Source: Heloderma charlesbogerti
Taxonomy: Eukaryota; Chordata; Lepidosauria; Squamata; Helodermatidae
Reading direction: 5' to 3'
Length of the DNA: 64,000 nt
NCBI GenBank assembly: GCA_026122225.1
Contig: JANEZZ010002355.1
Coordinates: 1 to 64,000, forward strand
The notes below the pieces were generated by a model. That model did not search any database and was not told the DNA's origin. It was given only the letters and a program-made list of their open reading frames with translations. Below are positions 1-11,302 of this stretch, piece after piece. Position 1 is the first letter of the stretch; each line of letters starts with the position of its first letter. Position numbers and translations under genes: made by a program.

Positions 1-1540
1 CCTTTAATATTTAACTGCCCCCCCCTGGCAAAAAAACGACAAAGACAAATTTTAACGGACACAAAATGATCATATACTGATTTGGTGGGATTTCCTGCTG
101 CCCAAACAAACTGACTCCTGTGGATCCACTTAATTAAAAACCAAGCGTAATCAGTACCAGGTTACACATGGGCTGATAGCGGTGGTAAGACCCTGAGACC
201 TTGCCAAGACCTTGCATTATTTATGCATAACAAGAAGATAACACTGGGAAAATCTTTTCCCCCTCCCCACTCCTGCATTTCCACCTGTACTAGTTGTGCA
301 AATAGAGTTCATTAGCCACAGGGCTTTTTAAAAAATTCAAACCATTTGTAATTTAAGTCTGTTTTTTTAATGAATTATTTTCTACTTTAATAATTTTGCT
401 TAGTTTACCATTTTCCTTTCTAAGTTTTTCCAGGTAATATATGTTGTTGTTTTTAATGTGGCCATGTGCACAACTAAGTGAGTACAGAACTCCTCCTTTT
501 CCATTCCACATTTAAAACAAATAAATATTTACCTAACGGTCTTCTGTTTCCACTCTGCAGGCACAATTCACAGAAAGTTAGGCATCTTGAAATCCTGTTG
601 AAACTGATGCAAGTGGATAATTTAACTTTGTACCTTAATTTCTGCTGAATTAACTTGCTCTGGATTGTGTCCTAGATCTTTTGTATGGCTATGAAAATAG
701 TCCAAAAAAGTTGCAGCGCTGAGGTGGTGGGGGTGGGGAATAGTGGGCAGAACGCTAGATAGCTATCATTGTATTATTATCAACTGCCAGAAAAAGGGGG
801 GGTGGCACAAAAAAGGGAAACATCAAGAGCAACATTTCATATGATCAGTAAAAGAGAATTTGATAGAAATCTTCTCTACCTGAGGAAATTCCCTTTGGGG
901 CAGGTTGACCATTAAAACAATATTGGTTTTAAAATATATAGAATGAAGAATTTCTATGAAATTCTAGTGTGTTCCTGTAAAGTGCAGGTTCAGCGAATGT
1001 ACTTGTTCAAATGAAAGAGGTTTATGTAAGATATTTGCTATTTCAATAATAATAGTTTATGGCATCATTTTAGTGTTCTGGGTTAATCCTTCTTTAATAA
1101 CATTAGCTTTCCTTTATGCCATCGTTGAATGAATAAAAAATTCTTGCTTGAGGTCACAGCCTAGGCCAGCCTGATCCCTCCTGACCAGCTGAACCACCAC
1201 ACAGGGATACAACAACAGCAAGGCTACTGGTAGAGCAACTCCATGCATGGGTAAAACACCCTTTTTGTACAAGCAATCCTTTGCTTGGTGCATGGGCAAC
1301 ATATTGGCTGTGAAGTTCCACATATAGGCAACTGAAACACAGAAGCATGAGTTGAATGCTAATACGTCCATGAGCACATAACATCCATGGAGTCTATCTC
1401 AATGGTCTAGTACATCTTATCGATGAAGTGGCAAGTTTTGTGTTTCGATTTTTGTAGAATGACTCGCTCTACAATATGACAAATGTGCCTGTCCTTTTGA
1501 GTGCCATTAATTCGGGATGGCATTTTCTTTGGTTTGTTTT
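1..1540. other. Unannotated AT-rich DNA
   Basis: No open reading frame with recognisable domains and no interspersed repeat that I recognise. Short T- and A-rich tracts are present. It could be intergenic, intronic or untranslated sequence of a neighbouring gene; nothing here decides between these. Confidence 0.5.
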
Positions 1541-1542
1541 CA

Positions 1543-1567
1543 GAAAGAAAGAGAGAGAGAGAGAGAG

Positions 1568-1619
<52 letters not shown>

Positions 1620-1725
1620 TGTGCTTGTTTTTAGATCTGGTTCTTTGGTGTCTGAAATACCGAAGTGTTGGCCTGTCTTTTCTGTTGAAATGGCTTTCTT
1701 CTCTCTCTCTCTCTCTCTCTCTCTC
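1543..1725. repeat. Compound (GA)n/(GAAA)n and (CT)n microsatellites
   Basis: A GA run passes into about 13 GAAA units ending near 1617. After roughly 80 bp of ordinary sequence a (CT)n tract follows at about 1699-1725, so purine-rich and pyrimidine-rich tracts lie close together on the same strand. Apparent open frames here are only the low-complexity translation of these tracts (Arg-Glu and Lys-Glu repeats). Confidence 0.95.
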
Positions 1726-4700
1726 AGCTGCAAAGTATGTGACTGTTACTGGAACCATTTGTTCCTTTGTGCTTATACTCAGGCCTTTCCAAGCAATCAG
1801 TCCATAATGCAATGGTGGGACAGTCATACGTGTCTTGTGTAGTATCCAGGCATCTTTACTTATAGAAGTGCTTCTGGTTAGGAATAATGCATTTACCCAT
1901 TACTCAAACCACAATTTATCATTGTTGGTAAAATGGGATTCTTTTCCTTGGCTAAAAGGGCTGTCGCAAACTGGAGCACTGTCTGGGATGTTGATATATC
2001 AGTGTTAGAAGTTCCTATTGAGCAGTGCTGATGGCACCACTGATGATAAGCAACACAATTATCCTCTGGCCCCATGTTGCAAGCCTGGCTGACACCAGTG
2101 CTCAGCCAAGAAAGAGCGGACTTGCACAGGAGCTAAAACTGACTATACTCTCCCCCTCCCCCTCCACTCTCCCCCTCCAACAGCAAGCTTCCAGATTTCA
2201 CTTTCAGTCTCAGACTGGTTGGTGGACTTTTCTTGACAGTTGAGACAATTCAGTTTCACCTCATGCGATTAGCCCCTTTTTGCAGCCTTCACCATGTGCT
2301 GAAGAATACATGATTCAATTTTTAAAACACAGCAGCAGCAGCAGCAGCAATACCTGCAGCATATTAGATACTTATCCCTGCTCCTGAACTAGCCATTGCA
2401 CTATTGCCTGTGAACTAGAAGAAGCCCTCAGTATACTGCATAGAGAAACTACCTGAACAGCTAGATCTATGTGGCCTTTCCAGAGCATGAGTCTGAAAGA
2501 TTACATCCTCTTCCCAGTCAGCTCCGCTCTGTTACATCCAGCTGTAGTGCCTGCACCTTATTTATTTTCAGAATGAAGTGCTATTTAATGGTGCACTATG
2601 TTCACTGGAGTTTGATCCTAACTTGCAGAATTGTTAGAACATTGTGTTTTCTAGGCAACTTTTAACAGCGGTGCAAGATTTATGTCCATTGATACAATTG
2701 TTGTCAGTCGCAGACAGTTCCTAGAGCTAGTTTTCAATGAGCATGCTTTGTGATGGCACTGTGTAAATGGGTGTCTTGTTGAATAGGGGTCCTTTTTCCA
2801 TAGGGTAATGATACACATCCATTGTACATGGATCAAACACTGTAACTGCTCCCGTCCTGGCAAGGTTCGCAGACATCCCATCCAAACTCTGTTAGGGAAT
2901 CAGAGACAAATCTGCAGTTAATTTTGGATTGTCCTACAGGGATCCATGTTGAGTTGTCAATGGGGATACTCCTGAAGTAGTGAGGATGGACTTTTGTCTT
3001 CATGGACAGAAGCCTGTGGCATCTGTGTTCATTTTGTCAAGCGGGCGCAATCATGAAATGGCAAAACATTGAGAGTCATCTTATGGAATGTGTTTCCCCT
3101 AAATTCTTATATATCTGTTTTTATGTTAGAAAGGTCCAAAAAATGTTGGCTCTCAGGTAACTTTGAGGCCCTGGCAAAGTACAGATTATTTTATTTAATG
3201 TGCTAGTGGATGGTCTACAACATAACAGTGACCTGAGAGTGGACCAATTACCTTTGGCCTAATAACTTCTAAAGAGTTATGGCACAGCTGGATTCATGCT
3301 GGCATCCATCATTGTAGTCCCCATAACTGCAGCAGAACAATGCAGAATTATTTATTTCCATCAGACGTTATTTCAATCACTATTAGGGTTTTCTCTTTCT
3401 TTCACACAAATTCGAACTTGGTTTTGCCAATTCAGGTTTTGCAAAACTTGAATTCAAAATACAACTCAGCTTAAATATTTATAAATGTTTTTCTTCACAG
3501 GTAAGGTAATTGGATTTTGACTTGATCACTGCTAAAGCTTATTTATTGTAGCTAACTGCTTAATATTCACATGACCAAATATCCATTACATTTCTCATGC
3601 CAACTCATTCCATACACTGGTTTAGCTCTGACTAAATCTATTCATTTCCAGTTCTTCTCCTCTTCTCTCTCCCACCTGCTTTGTGGAACTTGCCATGAAA
3701 TTCACCTTGTCACTAGCAAGTGCCTGTGGTAATTTCACAAGCGGCAAAATTCCTATTTCCAGTGGTAGCCCAACAGATGGCACATTACATGGATACGGCC
3801 ACTTGGTGTTTTCGGGGAGAGAAGAGAGAACACACCCTAACTTTCCAGCAATTGTATGTCCCTCCCTAAACATGTGAAACAAATACTAGGATTGCCTCAC
3901 CACTCACCATGATGAATCAACATAAATGGGTAATCCTGACATGTACCTTGCAAACAAGTGTTAAATGGAAACCGTGCTGTAATTCCCGTTCAATCTGTTG
4001 TTGGTAATGTCAGCTACTGTGTTGTGATTCAGTTGGAGTGTCACAATGTGTATACTATTTAATAGTGTTTGTGGAACTGAAGTGTCTTAAATGTTGCATG
4101 AAAATGTTATTTAAAAAAATAGATTTGTTTTCTATTTTTGAACACCTCTAACCTGAGGGATCATGGGCCAATAAGTGCAATATTTAACGACTTACTCAGT
4201 GTATATAAACTTGTGTGGAAGAGAGAAGTGTTGTGAATGTGTGAGATGCTGCTGCTAGTTGAAGACTGGGTGGCTTATTTAAACAATTTCTAGTAGCTGT
4301 TAAGTGTCTGATAGTCACATTTATATACCGTATAAATGCTATTAACAGTGTCGTGCAAGAAAATTCTATTCCTGATTCTGTTAAATTATTTTTCCTATAT
4401 GAGATAATTATTAAAAAAAAATGTCCATATGTTTCCTTTCTTGCAAGTGCATGTCAATTTTACTTCTATAACCGTGTCTTTAAAAAAAAAAAAAACACCA
4501 AAAGATTGTGCTATAAATAAAAACAATGCAGAAACTTATTTTCAGTCAAAAGATCTTAGATGTTTCTCAATCAATTTGTGTGCATTTTGGAGGCATGCTC
4601 TGTAAAAAAGCATTATACAGACTGCCAAGAAAGTTGATTTCCTCATTCATAATTATATACTCTCCCCACTTAGGTCAACATAATAGAATCTCTCTGCTAG

Positions 4701-5105
4701 CTGTTTCTACATTCTAGAACACAGTCACGTTAGGCTGGGACCATAAGAACAGACAGGATCCTCACCACGAAGAGGGTCACTTGATAATGTTCCACTCAGT
4801 TTAACATCAGTGCAGGGGTGGGGTAGAACTCCTGTATCTTAGGCCTAAAGTAGGAGAAAGCTGAATCACTTCCTAGCAGGCATCATAGAAAAAGAGGGCC
4901 TATTCCAAAATACTTCTCATGATACTTTCACAAGACAGATGTGCATTTGTAAATATACAAGGACCTCTTTTATAGAGCATGATTACCTAGCACATGCCTT
5001 GTACGTGCCTGCAAACATATCTCCCCTTCAAACATTTCAGCATTCCCACATGGACACTGGCAAGGTGCCTACCACATGAGATGCAAAGTCACCTCTGAAA
5101 AGCAT
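1726..5105. other. Mostly unique DNA with a short (CAG)n tract
   Basis: No coding region or repeat family recognised. A short CAG microsatellite lies at about 2329-2350 and an A13 run near 4483-4495. Open frames are short and have no domain-like features. Confidence 0.5.
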
Positions 5106-5116
5106 TTTAAGTGGCT

Positions 5117-5275
5117 TACGGTGTGATCCTAAACATTACTTCACTCAGAAGTAAGTCTGTCTAAGCTCAATGAGGCTTGCTCCCTAATATGTGTGTTTAG
5201 GATTGGAGCCTTACAGTAAATCCCACAGCATTCAGTTGGGCTTACTCCATGGTATGTATGCATAGGATTGCAGTC
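5117..5275. repeat. Palindromic interspersed repeat (aagtaagtc type), two copies
   Basis: Two adjoining diverged copies of a short repeat. Its signature is a hexamer-rich end close to TAGGATTGCA and an inner ACTCAGAAGTAAGTC segment. The same pattern recurs at about 6344, 14687, 45233, 52904, 56029 and 60364, in both orientations. The inverted symmetry suggests a MITE, but I cannot define target duplications here. Confidence 0.6.
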
Positions 5276-5918
5276 AAATGCTACAAACATTTAAGTACAT
5301 GTGAGATGCCTCTGAAAACACTCTTATTTGCCAGTAGTTTGAGGTCGGGTTCATAAATTACCAAGTCCACTATCTATCTTATCCACTGAACTAGACTAAC
5401 TCTAAAGTTTTGTAGTGATGTTTTTCAGTAAGGCTGGAATCCTGTAGCATCTTTGTCACTTACTTCAAATAGTGCTTTACACAGGGAAGGACAAACTGCT
5501 TGGAGCAGAGAATGGAAGAGACTTTAAATTGGCCAGTGTGTTGTAGCCAGCCTGTGTTACAGCCACATAGGCAGGTATTTGTATACACACAGCAAGCTCT
5601 CTCTCTTTTAAGTGGAATATAAGCCCTTCCTTTACTGCTGTGGCTGTAGAACTGAGGCTAAACCATGCCTGACATGGACAGGTGATTTCATATATTCATT
5701 TTAAAACAGGCATGGGAGTTCTGAATTTAATTTGATCACAACAGTGGCACCAAGGCAGGGGGTGTTAAATGTATTCCCCTGCTATTTCCCTGAACTAAAT
5801 GGCCTCCACTTCCCACAGTGATCTGAGGGGGAAATAAAGGATTCAGACACACACCTGGGCATATCAACAACGTTTTTGGGGATTTCAAATGAATAACAAT
5901 AAATAATCACTTTACAAT

Positions 5919-6137
5919 CAGTGGAGGATTGTGGCTCTGATTTTGGTGGGGCTGTAAATCCATTCTAGGTTTCAGTCAGAACCAGCCAGAACTCTGAAGG
6001 AGCTATCTTAGTGCTGAAGCCCATCCCCAAAATGGGTTCAGAACTGTGGAGAGCTCCTTCAGAGTTCTGGCTGGTTCTGACTGAACCCCAGAATGGATTC
6101 AAAGCCCCATTGAAATCAGAGCCACCAGCCTCCATTG
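5919..6137. mobile_element. Palindromic MITE, CAGTGGAGG-ended family
   Basis: The left half (about 5919-6025) and right half (about 6035-6137) are inverted copies: CAGTGGAGG...GTGGCTC at one end and GAGCCACCAGCCTCCATTG at the other, with the shared core GTCAGAACCAGCCAGAACTC. The flanking 8-mers TTTACAAT and TTTATAAC match at 6 of 8 positions. That suits a decayed 8-bp hAT-type target duplication, though the superfamily is inference. Confidence 0.75.
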
Positions 6138-6343
6138 TTTATAACTGAATAACCCCTTGATCCCTTCTTGCAGTCCCTCAATTCCTGTTGCTGTGTGTGC
6201 ATGAATGGAGCTGGATCCAGATGTAGTCATACTTAGAGTAGATCCACTGAAATCAATAGACAAGTTAGCCAAGACTAACTTAAAACAACAGGGCAGCTCT
6301 AAGGATGACTAAATCGGGATCCAGCCCTAACAGTGGAATCGGC

Positions 6344-6425
6344 TACATCATGTCTACTCAGAAGTAAGTCTCACTGAGTTCAATAGAGTTTACCGCCAGT
6401 TAAGTGGGTTTAGGATTGCAGTCTA
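6344..6425. repeat. Palindromic interspersed repeat (aagtaagtc type)
   Basis: Contains CTCAGAAGTAAGTCTCACTG and ends in TTAGGATTGCAGTC. This is the same short repeat as at 5117-5275. Confidence 0.6.
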
Positions 6426-6583
6426 AATCTCTTAGAGAGACTAGCTACCCACACAGGCTCCACTCCATTCAACTAAAATTAGTCATGACTAACTCCCGTT
6501 GTTAGCAATGGACAAATTGGGTGTTAATAATTTAAGGCTGCAGTCCAATGCACACTTAAAACTATATTCAGACCTGTCACTTC

Positions 6584-6767
6584 CAGTGGAGGCTGGTGGC
6601 TCCAATATCACTGGGGCAGTGAATCCACTCTGGGTTTCAGTCAGAACCAGTTAGAACTCTAAAGAAGCTATCCATGGTGATGAATACCTTAGAGTTCTGA
6701 CTGGTTTTGACTGAAGCCCAGAGTAGAGTCATTGCCCCACTGACTTCAGAACCACCAGCCTCCACTG
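6584..6767. mobile_element. Palindromic MITE, CAGTGGAGG-ended family
   Basis: Starts CAGTGGAGGCTGGTGG and ends CCACCAGCCTCCACTG, which are perfect 16-bp terminal inverted repeats. The arms continue to pair inward through TCAGTCAGAACCAGT and its complement. The flanking 8-mers GTCACTTC and GTTGCTTC agree at 6 of 8 positions, consistent with a hAT-style duplication. Best-preserved member of the family in this window. Confidence 0.8.
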
Positions 6768-6817
6768 GTTGCTTCTCCAGTTCTCAGTCCTCAGCTTACA
6801 AACTGAACAGGAGAAAG

Positions 6818-7008
6818 GCCATTATCACTTAGTGGCAGAGGACGGGAGTTTGCAGGCAAAAGGACTCTGGTCCTGTTCCCGGCACCTCCAGATAGGGCTT
6901 GGAAAGACCCCTGTCTGAAACCCTGAAAAGCAGCTGCCCATGAGAGCAGGCAATGCTCGGCTACATGGGCCAATGTCCTGTCTCAGTATATAAAGCAGCT
7001 TCCTATGG
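6818..7008 (+). mobile_element. tRNA-derived SINE
   Basis: The A-box-like TCACTTAGTGGCAGAGG is followed about 45 bp later by a B-box-like segment (GGTCCTGTTCCCGGCACC). The body then reads towards GTCTCAGTATATAAAGCAGC. Copies of the same family lie at 33915, 44767, 46371 and 50771 on the opposite strand. Pol III control boxes are degenerate. Confidence 0.75.
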
Positions 7009-7100
7009 ACTGTCGAGAGAAGCTGCTGGAAGCCCCATCCACTACTCAACCTGTAACAAACTACAATGTAGTGACTGTGCTTCTAAAATATATATACTAT

Positions 7101-7216
7101 TAGTCGAGGCTGATGGCTCTGAGGCTTCAGCACCTTGGATAGCTCTTTTAGATTTCTGACTGCAACCCAGAGTGGATTGACCTCCCCACTGACGTCAGAG
7201 CCACCAGTCTCCACTG
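7101..7216. mobile_element. Truncated CAGTGGAGG-family MITE
   Basis: The right end CAGAGCCACCAGTCTCCACTG matches the terminal repeat of the 6584-6767 element. The left end is weaker (CGAGGCTGATGGCTCTG). The middle is shortened to about 80 bp, so one arm is largely lost. Confidence 0.65.
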
Positions 7217-7246
7217 AGTAGTTTAAAATGCTACTGGGTGAGAAAT

Positions 7247-7804
7247 AGGGCTGTGCAGAGACCCCTCAATTTGCCACAGAGGCTTCTTCAGGGGTTCCAA
7301 GGTGGCCGCAATTCACTTTAGGCTGCTTCGGGGGGGACCCACTTTGGCCTCTGAAGCTGAAGCAGCATTTGGATAGCCAAACCCCACTTTTCCTGCCCCC
7401 CCCCGTGAGCCCCCAGCTCCTTACCTGGGTCCTCGGGATGCACAACAGCAGCCACCTTCCTGTTCCAGGGAGTCATCGTTATCGCTGCCGCCACTGCCGC
7501 CACCTCCAGTTCCTGGTCCCTCAGGACTCATGCCAGAAACCTTCCTGTTCCAAGGAGTCGCCATTTTAAAAATGGAGCAGGAAGAAGGCTGCCAGCGTGT
7601 ATCCTCCTGAGGGCCCAGGTAAGGAGCTGGAGGCTGGGCTTCTGGATTGCTCCAAAGTGCAGCCAAAGCTCTCCAGAGCGACCTGGCCTGCTTCATGCCA
7701 CTTTGTGCCCCGTCTGCCTTGCCTCGGAAGTGGCACGAAGCAGCACAAAGTGCCCCGCTTTGGCTCAGAACTTGGGCTTCCAGGCTGAAGCGGTTCACAG
7801 CCCT
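7247..7804. mobile_element. Non-autonomous DNA element, AGGG(A/C)TGT-ended, 10-bp target duplication
   Basis: Begins AGGGCTGTG and ends with its complement CACAGCCCT. The flanking decamers GGTGAGAAAT (7237-7246) and GGTGGCAAAT (7805-7814) match at 8 of 10 positions. The interior is GC-rich, with repeated TTCCTGTTCCAGGGAGTC-like blocks and short inverted repeats. No transposase reading frame is visible; open frames of up to about 150 codons are low-complexity. End type and duplication length group it with 28158-29074, 31929-32301 and 57661-58391. Superfamily is unresolved; duplication length would fit Mutator-like elements. Confidence 0.65.
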
Positions 7805-8224
7805 GGTGGCAAATGTTGTGTGACTCTCCTTCGTTATGACCTCAGGAGTTTTTGTTTGGGTGTGTGATGTGCCAGTACTATCCACATACAGAGGTTTTAA
7901 TTCTATGTGGAAGTACCTTCTAGTGTACGCGAGCTCAGTATGACAAGTGCACCTCCTTCAGATTGTCTAATTTTGTGGAATCTGTAAACAGGATTCAATA
8001 AATATTGAAGAGACTATATTCATGAAGTCAATCCATGTCACGGTAATTTCCTGCCAATCCCTTAAAGTAATTGAGCATAAGGGATGTAAGAAAATTCCAT
8101 TTTGGAGTGAAATCTCAACAGATTACTGGTTCAGCCGTGAAGGATTTTGTTCCACTCCCCCCCCCCCAGTGTAAAATTGATCTGTAGTGAGTCAATCTAA
8201 TATGCAGATTTCAGATTTATTTAT

Positions 8225-8563
8225 TTTTTAATGGCAGTAATTTGCACAGCACTCCAGCCTCAGACCCAGGAGTCTGAGCTCCCTGCCCTCTCTCCTTTGC
8301 AGCCAGCGTGGGGAGAACCATGCAGGCTGCCTCTCTGAGGTCACAAACACAAGCTCAGAGAGGAGGCAAAGAGGGCAGTTCTGTGGGCAGGGAGGGGACT
8401 GGGGAGGCCAGCATACAAATGATCCTCTGGCCTCCCCAGCTTCCTTCCCTCCCGCTCCTCAGAGCCCCAGCTAGATGGGCGAAAAAGCCTGTCTAGCAAA
8501 AATGCAGAGCCGGAGGAGCACAGAGGTGAAGATCGCCTCTGCGCTTCTCCTGCTCTGGATAGG

Positions 8564-8595
<32 letters not shown>

Positions 8596-8742
8596 CTTTC
8601 TTTCTTTCTTTCTCTCCCTCCCTCCCTCCCTCCCTCCCTCTCTCTCTTTCTATCATGATTATGATAATGTAGATGTATGTAGTGGCTCCGAGTTCAGAGA
8701 CTGACAGGCATCCAGGTAGGATTGCACCCTAAGGGGTTTAAA
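8225..8742. repeat. GC-rich interspersed repeat ending TAGGATTGCACCCTAA
   Basis: The segment contains short hairpins such as CAGAGGTGAAGATCGCCTCTG near 8520 and ends at the right with AGGATTGCACCCTAA. Related sequence, including a GCGAAAAAGCCTGTCTAGC-like block and the same end motif, occurs at 17422-17863, 45345-45795 and 50210-50556. It is interrupted by the microsatellite at 8566-8650. The left boundary is approximate. Confidence 0.45.
8566..8690. repeat. (TTTC)n/(CCCT)n/(CT)n microsatellite, left inverted arm
   Basis: TTTC units pass into CCCT and CT units, then into CTATCATGATTATGATAATG and a short unique tail ending near AGTGGCT. The unique tail is the reverse complement of the segment at about 9494-9534, so the two microsatellites form inverted arms about 0.8 kb apart. 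Confidence 0.9.
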
Positions 8743-8817
8743 GCTCTAAGTCGGAGAACATGCTAACTGTCAGAAAAACAGAGCAGTGTGTGTGGGGAGG
8801 ATGTGTCTATTTAATGT

Positions 8818-8837
8818 GTGCACACACACACACACAC
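8818..8837. repeat. (CA)n microsatellite
   Basis: Short uninterrupted CA run. Confidence 0.9.
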
Positions 8838-9109
8838 GTACATTTATGGAATCAGAAAAAAAGTCTGCGCAGTCTGCTGCCATTTATCGGAACAGAAACA
8901 CTGCAAAATCCTGTCAGGCTTAAATGGAATGGAATTCCCAGCATCGCAAATCCCTACCGAACACTGCAGAAAACTGACACACTTCAAACTCTCTATGAAA
9001 AAGAAGAAGACAACATTCCTTCCCATGTAAAGCTGGAACTACATGTTCCAAAGAACATGGAGAAGCTGTCAGAGGGCTGGTATTACATCCCCAGCTACAA
9101 TGCCTACTT

Positions 9110-9185
9110 CAGCCTTCCCCAACCTGGTGCCCTCCAGATGTGCTGGACTGCAGCTCCCATAATTCCCAGACAGCATGGCCAATGG
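9110..9185. mobile_element. Half of a palindromic hAT-like MITE
   Basis: Contains CTTCCCCAACCTGGTGCCCT, CCAGATGTGCTGGACTGCAG and CTCCCATAATTCCCAGACAG. This is one arm of the short palindromic repeat seen complete at 18274-18409 and 36962-37097. The second arm is missing. Confidence 0.7.
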
Positions 9186-9493
9186 CCAAAAAATAATTTT
9201 AAAAGCTGCTGGTAGTTCCCTCTTTACAAACATCAAACTTTAAAGATGCCTAGCACACACATGCAAAAAATCCCCCTGCACGTATTTGCCTGAAATGTGG
9301 CCCATTTCATCCCCACAGAAAGGACTGGTATTTCACCTAGTTTTGTAGCAAAGTTATACTTATTGGCTGATTTTGATAGTCAGTGAGACATTCAGGTTCA
9401 GCCCCAAAGCCAAATCGGGTGACCTCTGAATCAGGCTGTGGGGAAATGAGCTGTTTCCTGAATCACTGAATCAGGGTATGAACTGAATCTTGT

Positions 9494-9534
9494 GGCCACT
9501 ACATACATCTACATTATCATCATCATGATAGAAA

Positions 9535-9567
<33 letters not shown>

Positions 9568-9643
9568 GGAGAGGGAGAGGGAGAGGGAGGGGGAGAGGGA
9601 GAGGGAGGGAGGGAGGGAGAGAGAGAGAGAGAGAGAGAGAGGA

Positions 9644-9699
<56 letters not shown>
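9494..9699. repeat. Compound microsatellite, right inverted arm
   Basis: A short unique lead containing CACTACATACATCTACATTA is followed by GT, GA, GAGGGA, GGGA, GA and finally about a dozen GAAA units. The lead is the complement of 8651-8689. The unit types mirror the left arm in reverse order, so this is an inverted counterpart rather than an unrelated microsatellite. Confidence 0.9.
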
Positions 9700-9950
9700 G
9701 AAACTGCTCTCCCACCTGTTGACCTGCTGACCTAGTAAGGCATCAGATTTGGTGGTTTCTCCGCTGCAGATTTCACACACACAAACCCATAGGCCTGCTC
9801 TGCCAAATGTCTCAAATCCACAAAGGCCCTGTGGCAAAATGCTGTTTAAAAGCGTCCTCCCTCCTTTCCTTCCTCAGCTTCAATAAAGACTTCTGATTAT
9901 TCATACAAAGAACTGTTTTCTAGCACGTTCAGCATTCTGGGTGCCCAGAA

Positions 9951-10015
9951 AATCCAAACATCTTTTTTAGGTTAGCATTTCACTTGTGTTTGAGCCAGTG
10001 ACTAAGAAGACTATG
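9951..10015 (+). repeat. 65-bp repeat, inverted partner at 14805-14878
   Basis: The segment from CCAAACATCTTTTTTAGG through TGACTAAGAAGACTATGG recurs as reverse complement about 4.8 kb away, with only a handful of differences by eye. The two copies face inward and flank the BovB cluster. They may be terminal repeats of a larger element or two copies of one short repeat. Confidence 0.7.
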
Positions 10016-10425
10016 GCTGCCACTGCTTCTACCTGCCAACCCCTCTTGGTCTCCTTGCAAGGGTTGGCGGTCAGCGGGGGCAGGAGTCCTGCACCCCCAT
10101 CCCTTCGCGCTCTCCTTTCAAGGAGAGCATGAGGGGTTGGCAGGTGGCATGGGACTCCTTCCCTTTCTGCCTGTCACCCCCTCATGCTCTCCTTGCAAGG
10201 GGACTCCTGCTGCCACTACCCGCCAGCCCCTCACACACTCTCCTTCCTGATGTATTGGCAAGGAGGCGTGAGGGGTTGACACATGGTGGAAGTCCACGAG
10301 CTGGCCCAACTCACACTGGTTGAGCCAGACCAGTTTGTGGATGAGCAAGCCAGAGTCCAGGGGGCCAAGCCTGCAAAAACTCACCCAGCTCTACGCCCAA
10401 ACCGGATTCCTCCAACAACATCCCT
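10016..10425. repeat. GC-rich repeat ending in ACATCCCT
   Basis: The interior repeats CCCCTCATGCTCTCCTTGCA-like blocks in both orientations, giving several internal inverted repeats. The right end CCAACAACATCCCT resembles the ends of the AGGGATGT family. Its last 60 bp (from GTCCAGGGGGCCAAGCCTG) also match the sequence at 33375-33447. No left terminus or target duplication was found, so it may be only part of such an element. Confidence 0.4.
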
Positions 10426-10439
10426 AGTCTAAACATGAT

Positions 10440-11080
10440 TGGATTGTGCCTTTAAAGACTGTAGACAAGCTAATACTGTAAAGCAGGGCAGACTGGGAAT
10501 CAGGCATTCCCTGCGTAAACAGATTCTGAGCATTCCTGATCATGTCTATAGAAGACCCAATAGTAGAGAAGTGTCTTCTCACATAGAGAGCAAGAAACAC
10601 TGGCCCCTTAGGGCTGCATACTACATTCTCATGCAGGGCGAAATCAGTGTTGGCTTCTTATGGTTGATTTTCTCTCTTCAAACTGAGATTTGGTCCTACT
10701 TTAGAGGAGTTGTGTCAGAGGAGACCTGTAGGCTATCCACAGAACAGAACAAACAAACACAATCACAAATGGCATCCTTAATTCAAGTTTTCAAACCTAA
10801 TTACATTCCCTATCAAGGCTGAACATTTTATGTTTCAGTGCTTAATTAAAAATGGATTAAATTAGGTTTTACATGTATTCATCCACACTCATACACAAAG
10901 TCTCATGTGTGCAACCACAATTTATGGATTAGTTCCACATAAAATGAGATCTGGTCAGTGCTGAATAGGATACATTGACAATTAATAACTGGTCATTATC
11001 TAATACAAGACGAGACCTCCAAGTGCATGTTAAAAAAAAGGTTTTATTAAGCCCAGTGTGTTGCAAACTGAATTCTTCAG
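10440..11080. other. No recognisable feature
   Basis: Unique-looking sequence. The longest open frame (about 127 codons) has no domain-like pattern. Confidence 0.4.
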
Positions 11081-11087
11081 TGGCACT

Positions 11088-11172
11088 CTTAAAAGGCAAT
11101 TATCAACCTGGTATCAAAGCACTGTTAGCTGTTTCTAGTGGTTTGATACCAGGTTAATAATTGTCCTTTAAG
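11088..11172. repeat. Hairpin-forming inverted repeat
   Basis: The arms 11088-11118 and 11142-11172 are 31 bp each and differ at only a few positions (core AACCTGGTATCAAA and complement), separated by a 23-bp loop. Weaker pairing continues outside the arms. It could be a MITE remnant or a local inverted duplication; no target duplication was found. Confidence 0.75.
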
Positions 11173-11302
11173 AATACCCTGGAGGAAGAACTTGGTTAGA
11201 AATGTGTTAGGGTTAAAAAATCCCCCACCCCTATACTTGCAGGGGAAGGAAGGGAGGAAACTTCCAATTGGTGCCTTCCAATTAATCTTTATGCAACCCT
11301 GC

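Noticed and set aside
1407..1842. Overlapping open frames of about 100 codons on both strands
   Set aside because: They are translations of GA/GAAA and CT microsatellites (Arg-Glu, Lys-Glu, Leu-Ser repeats) with no complex sequence.
7421..7885. 154-codon open frame on the minus strand
   Set aside because: It lies almost wholly inside the GC-rich 7247-7804 DNA element and is low-complexity; GC-rich DNA gives long chance frames.
8760..9215. 151-codon open frame
   Set aside because: It contains a CA-microsatellite His-Thr run and ends inside a MITE arm; no domain or splice context supports it.
9492..9837. Open frames on both strands at the compound microsatellite
   Set aside because: Same reason: low-complexity repeat translation.
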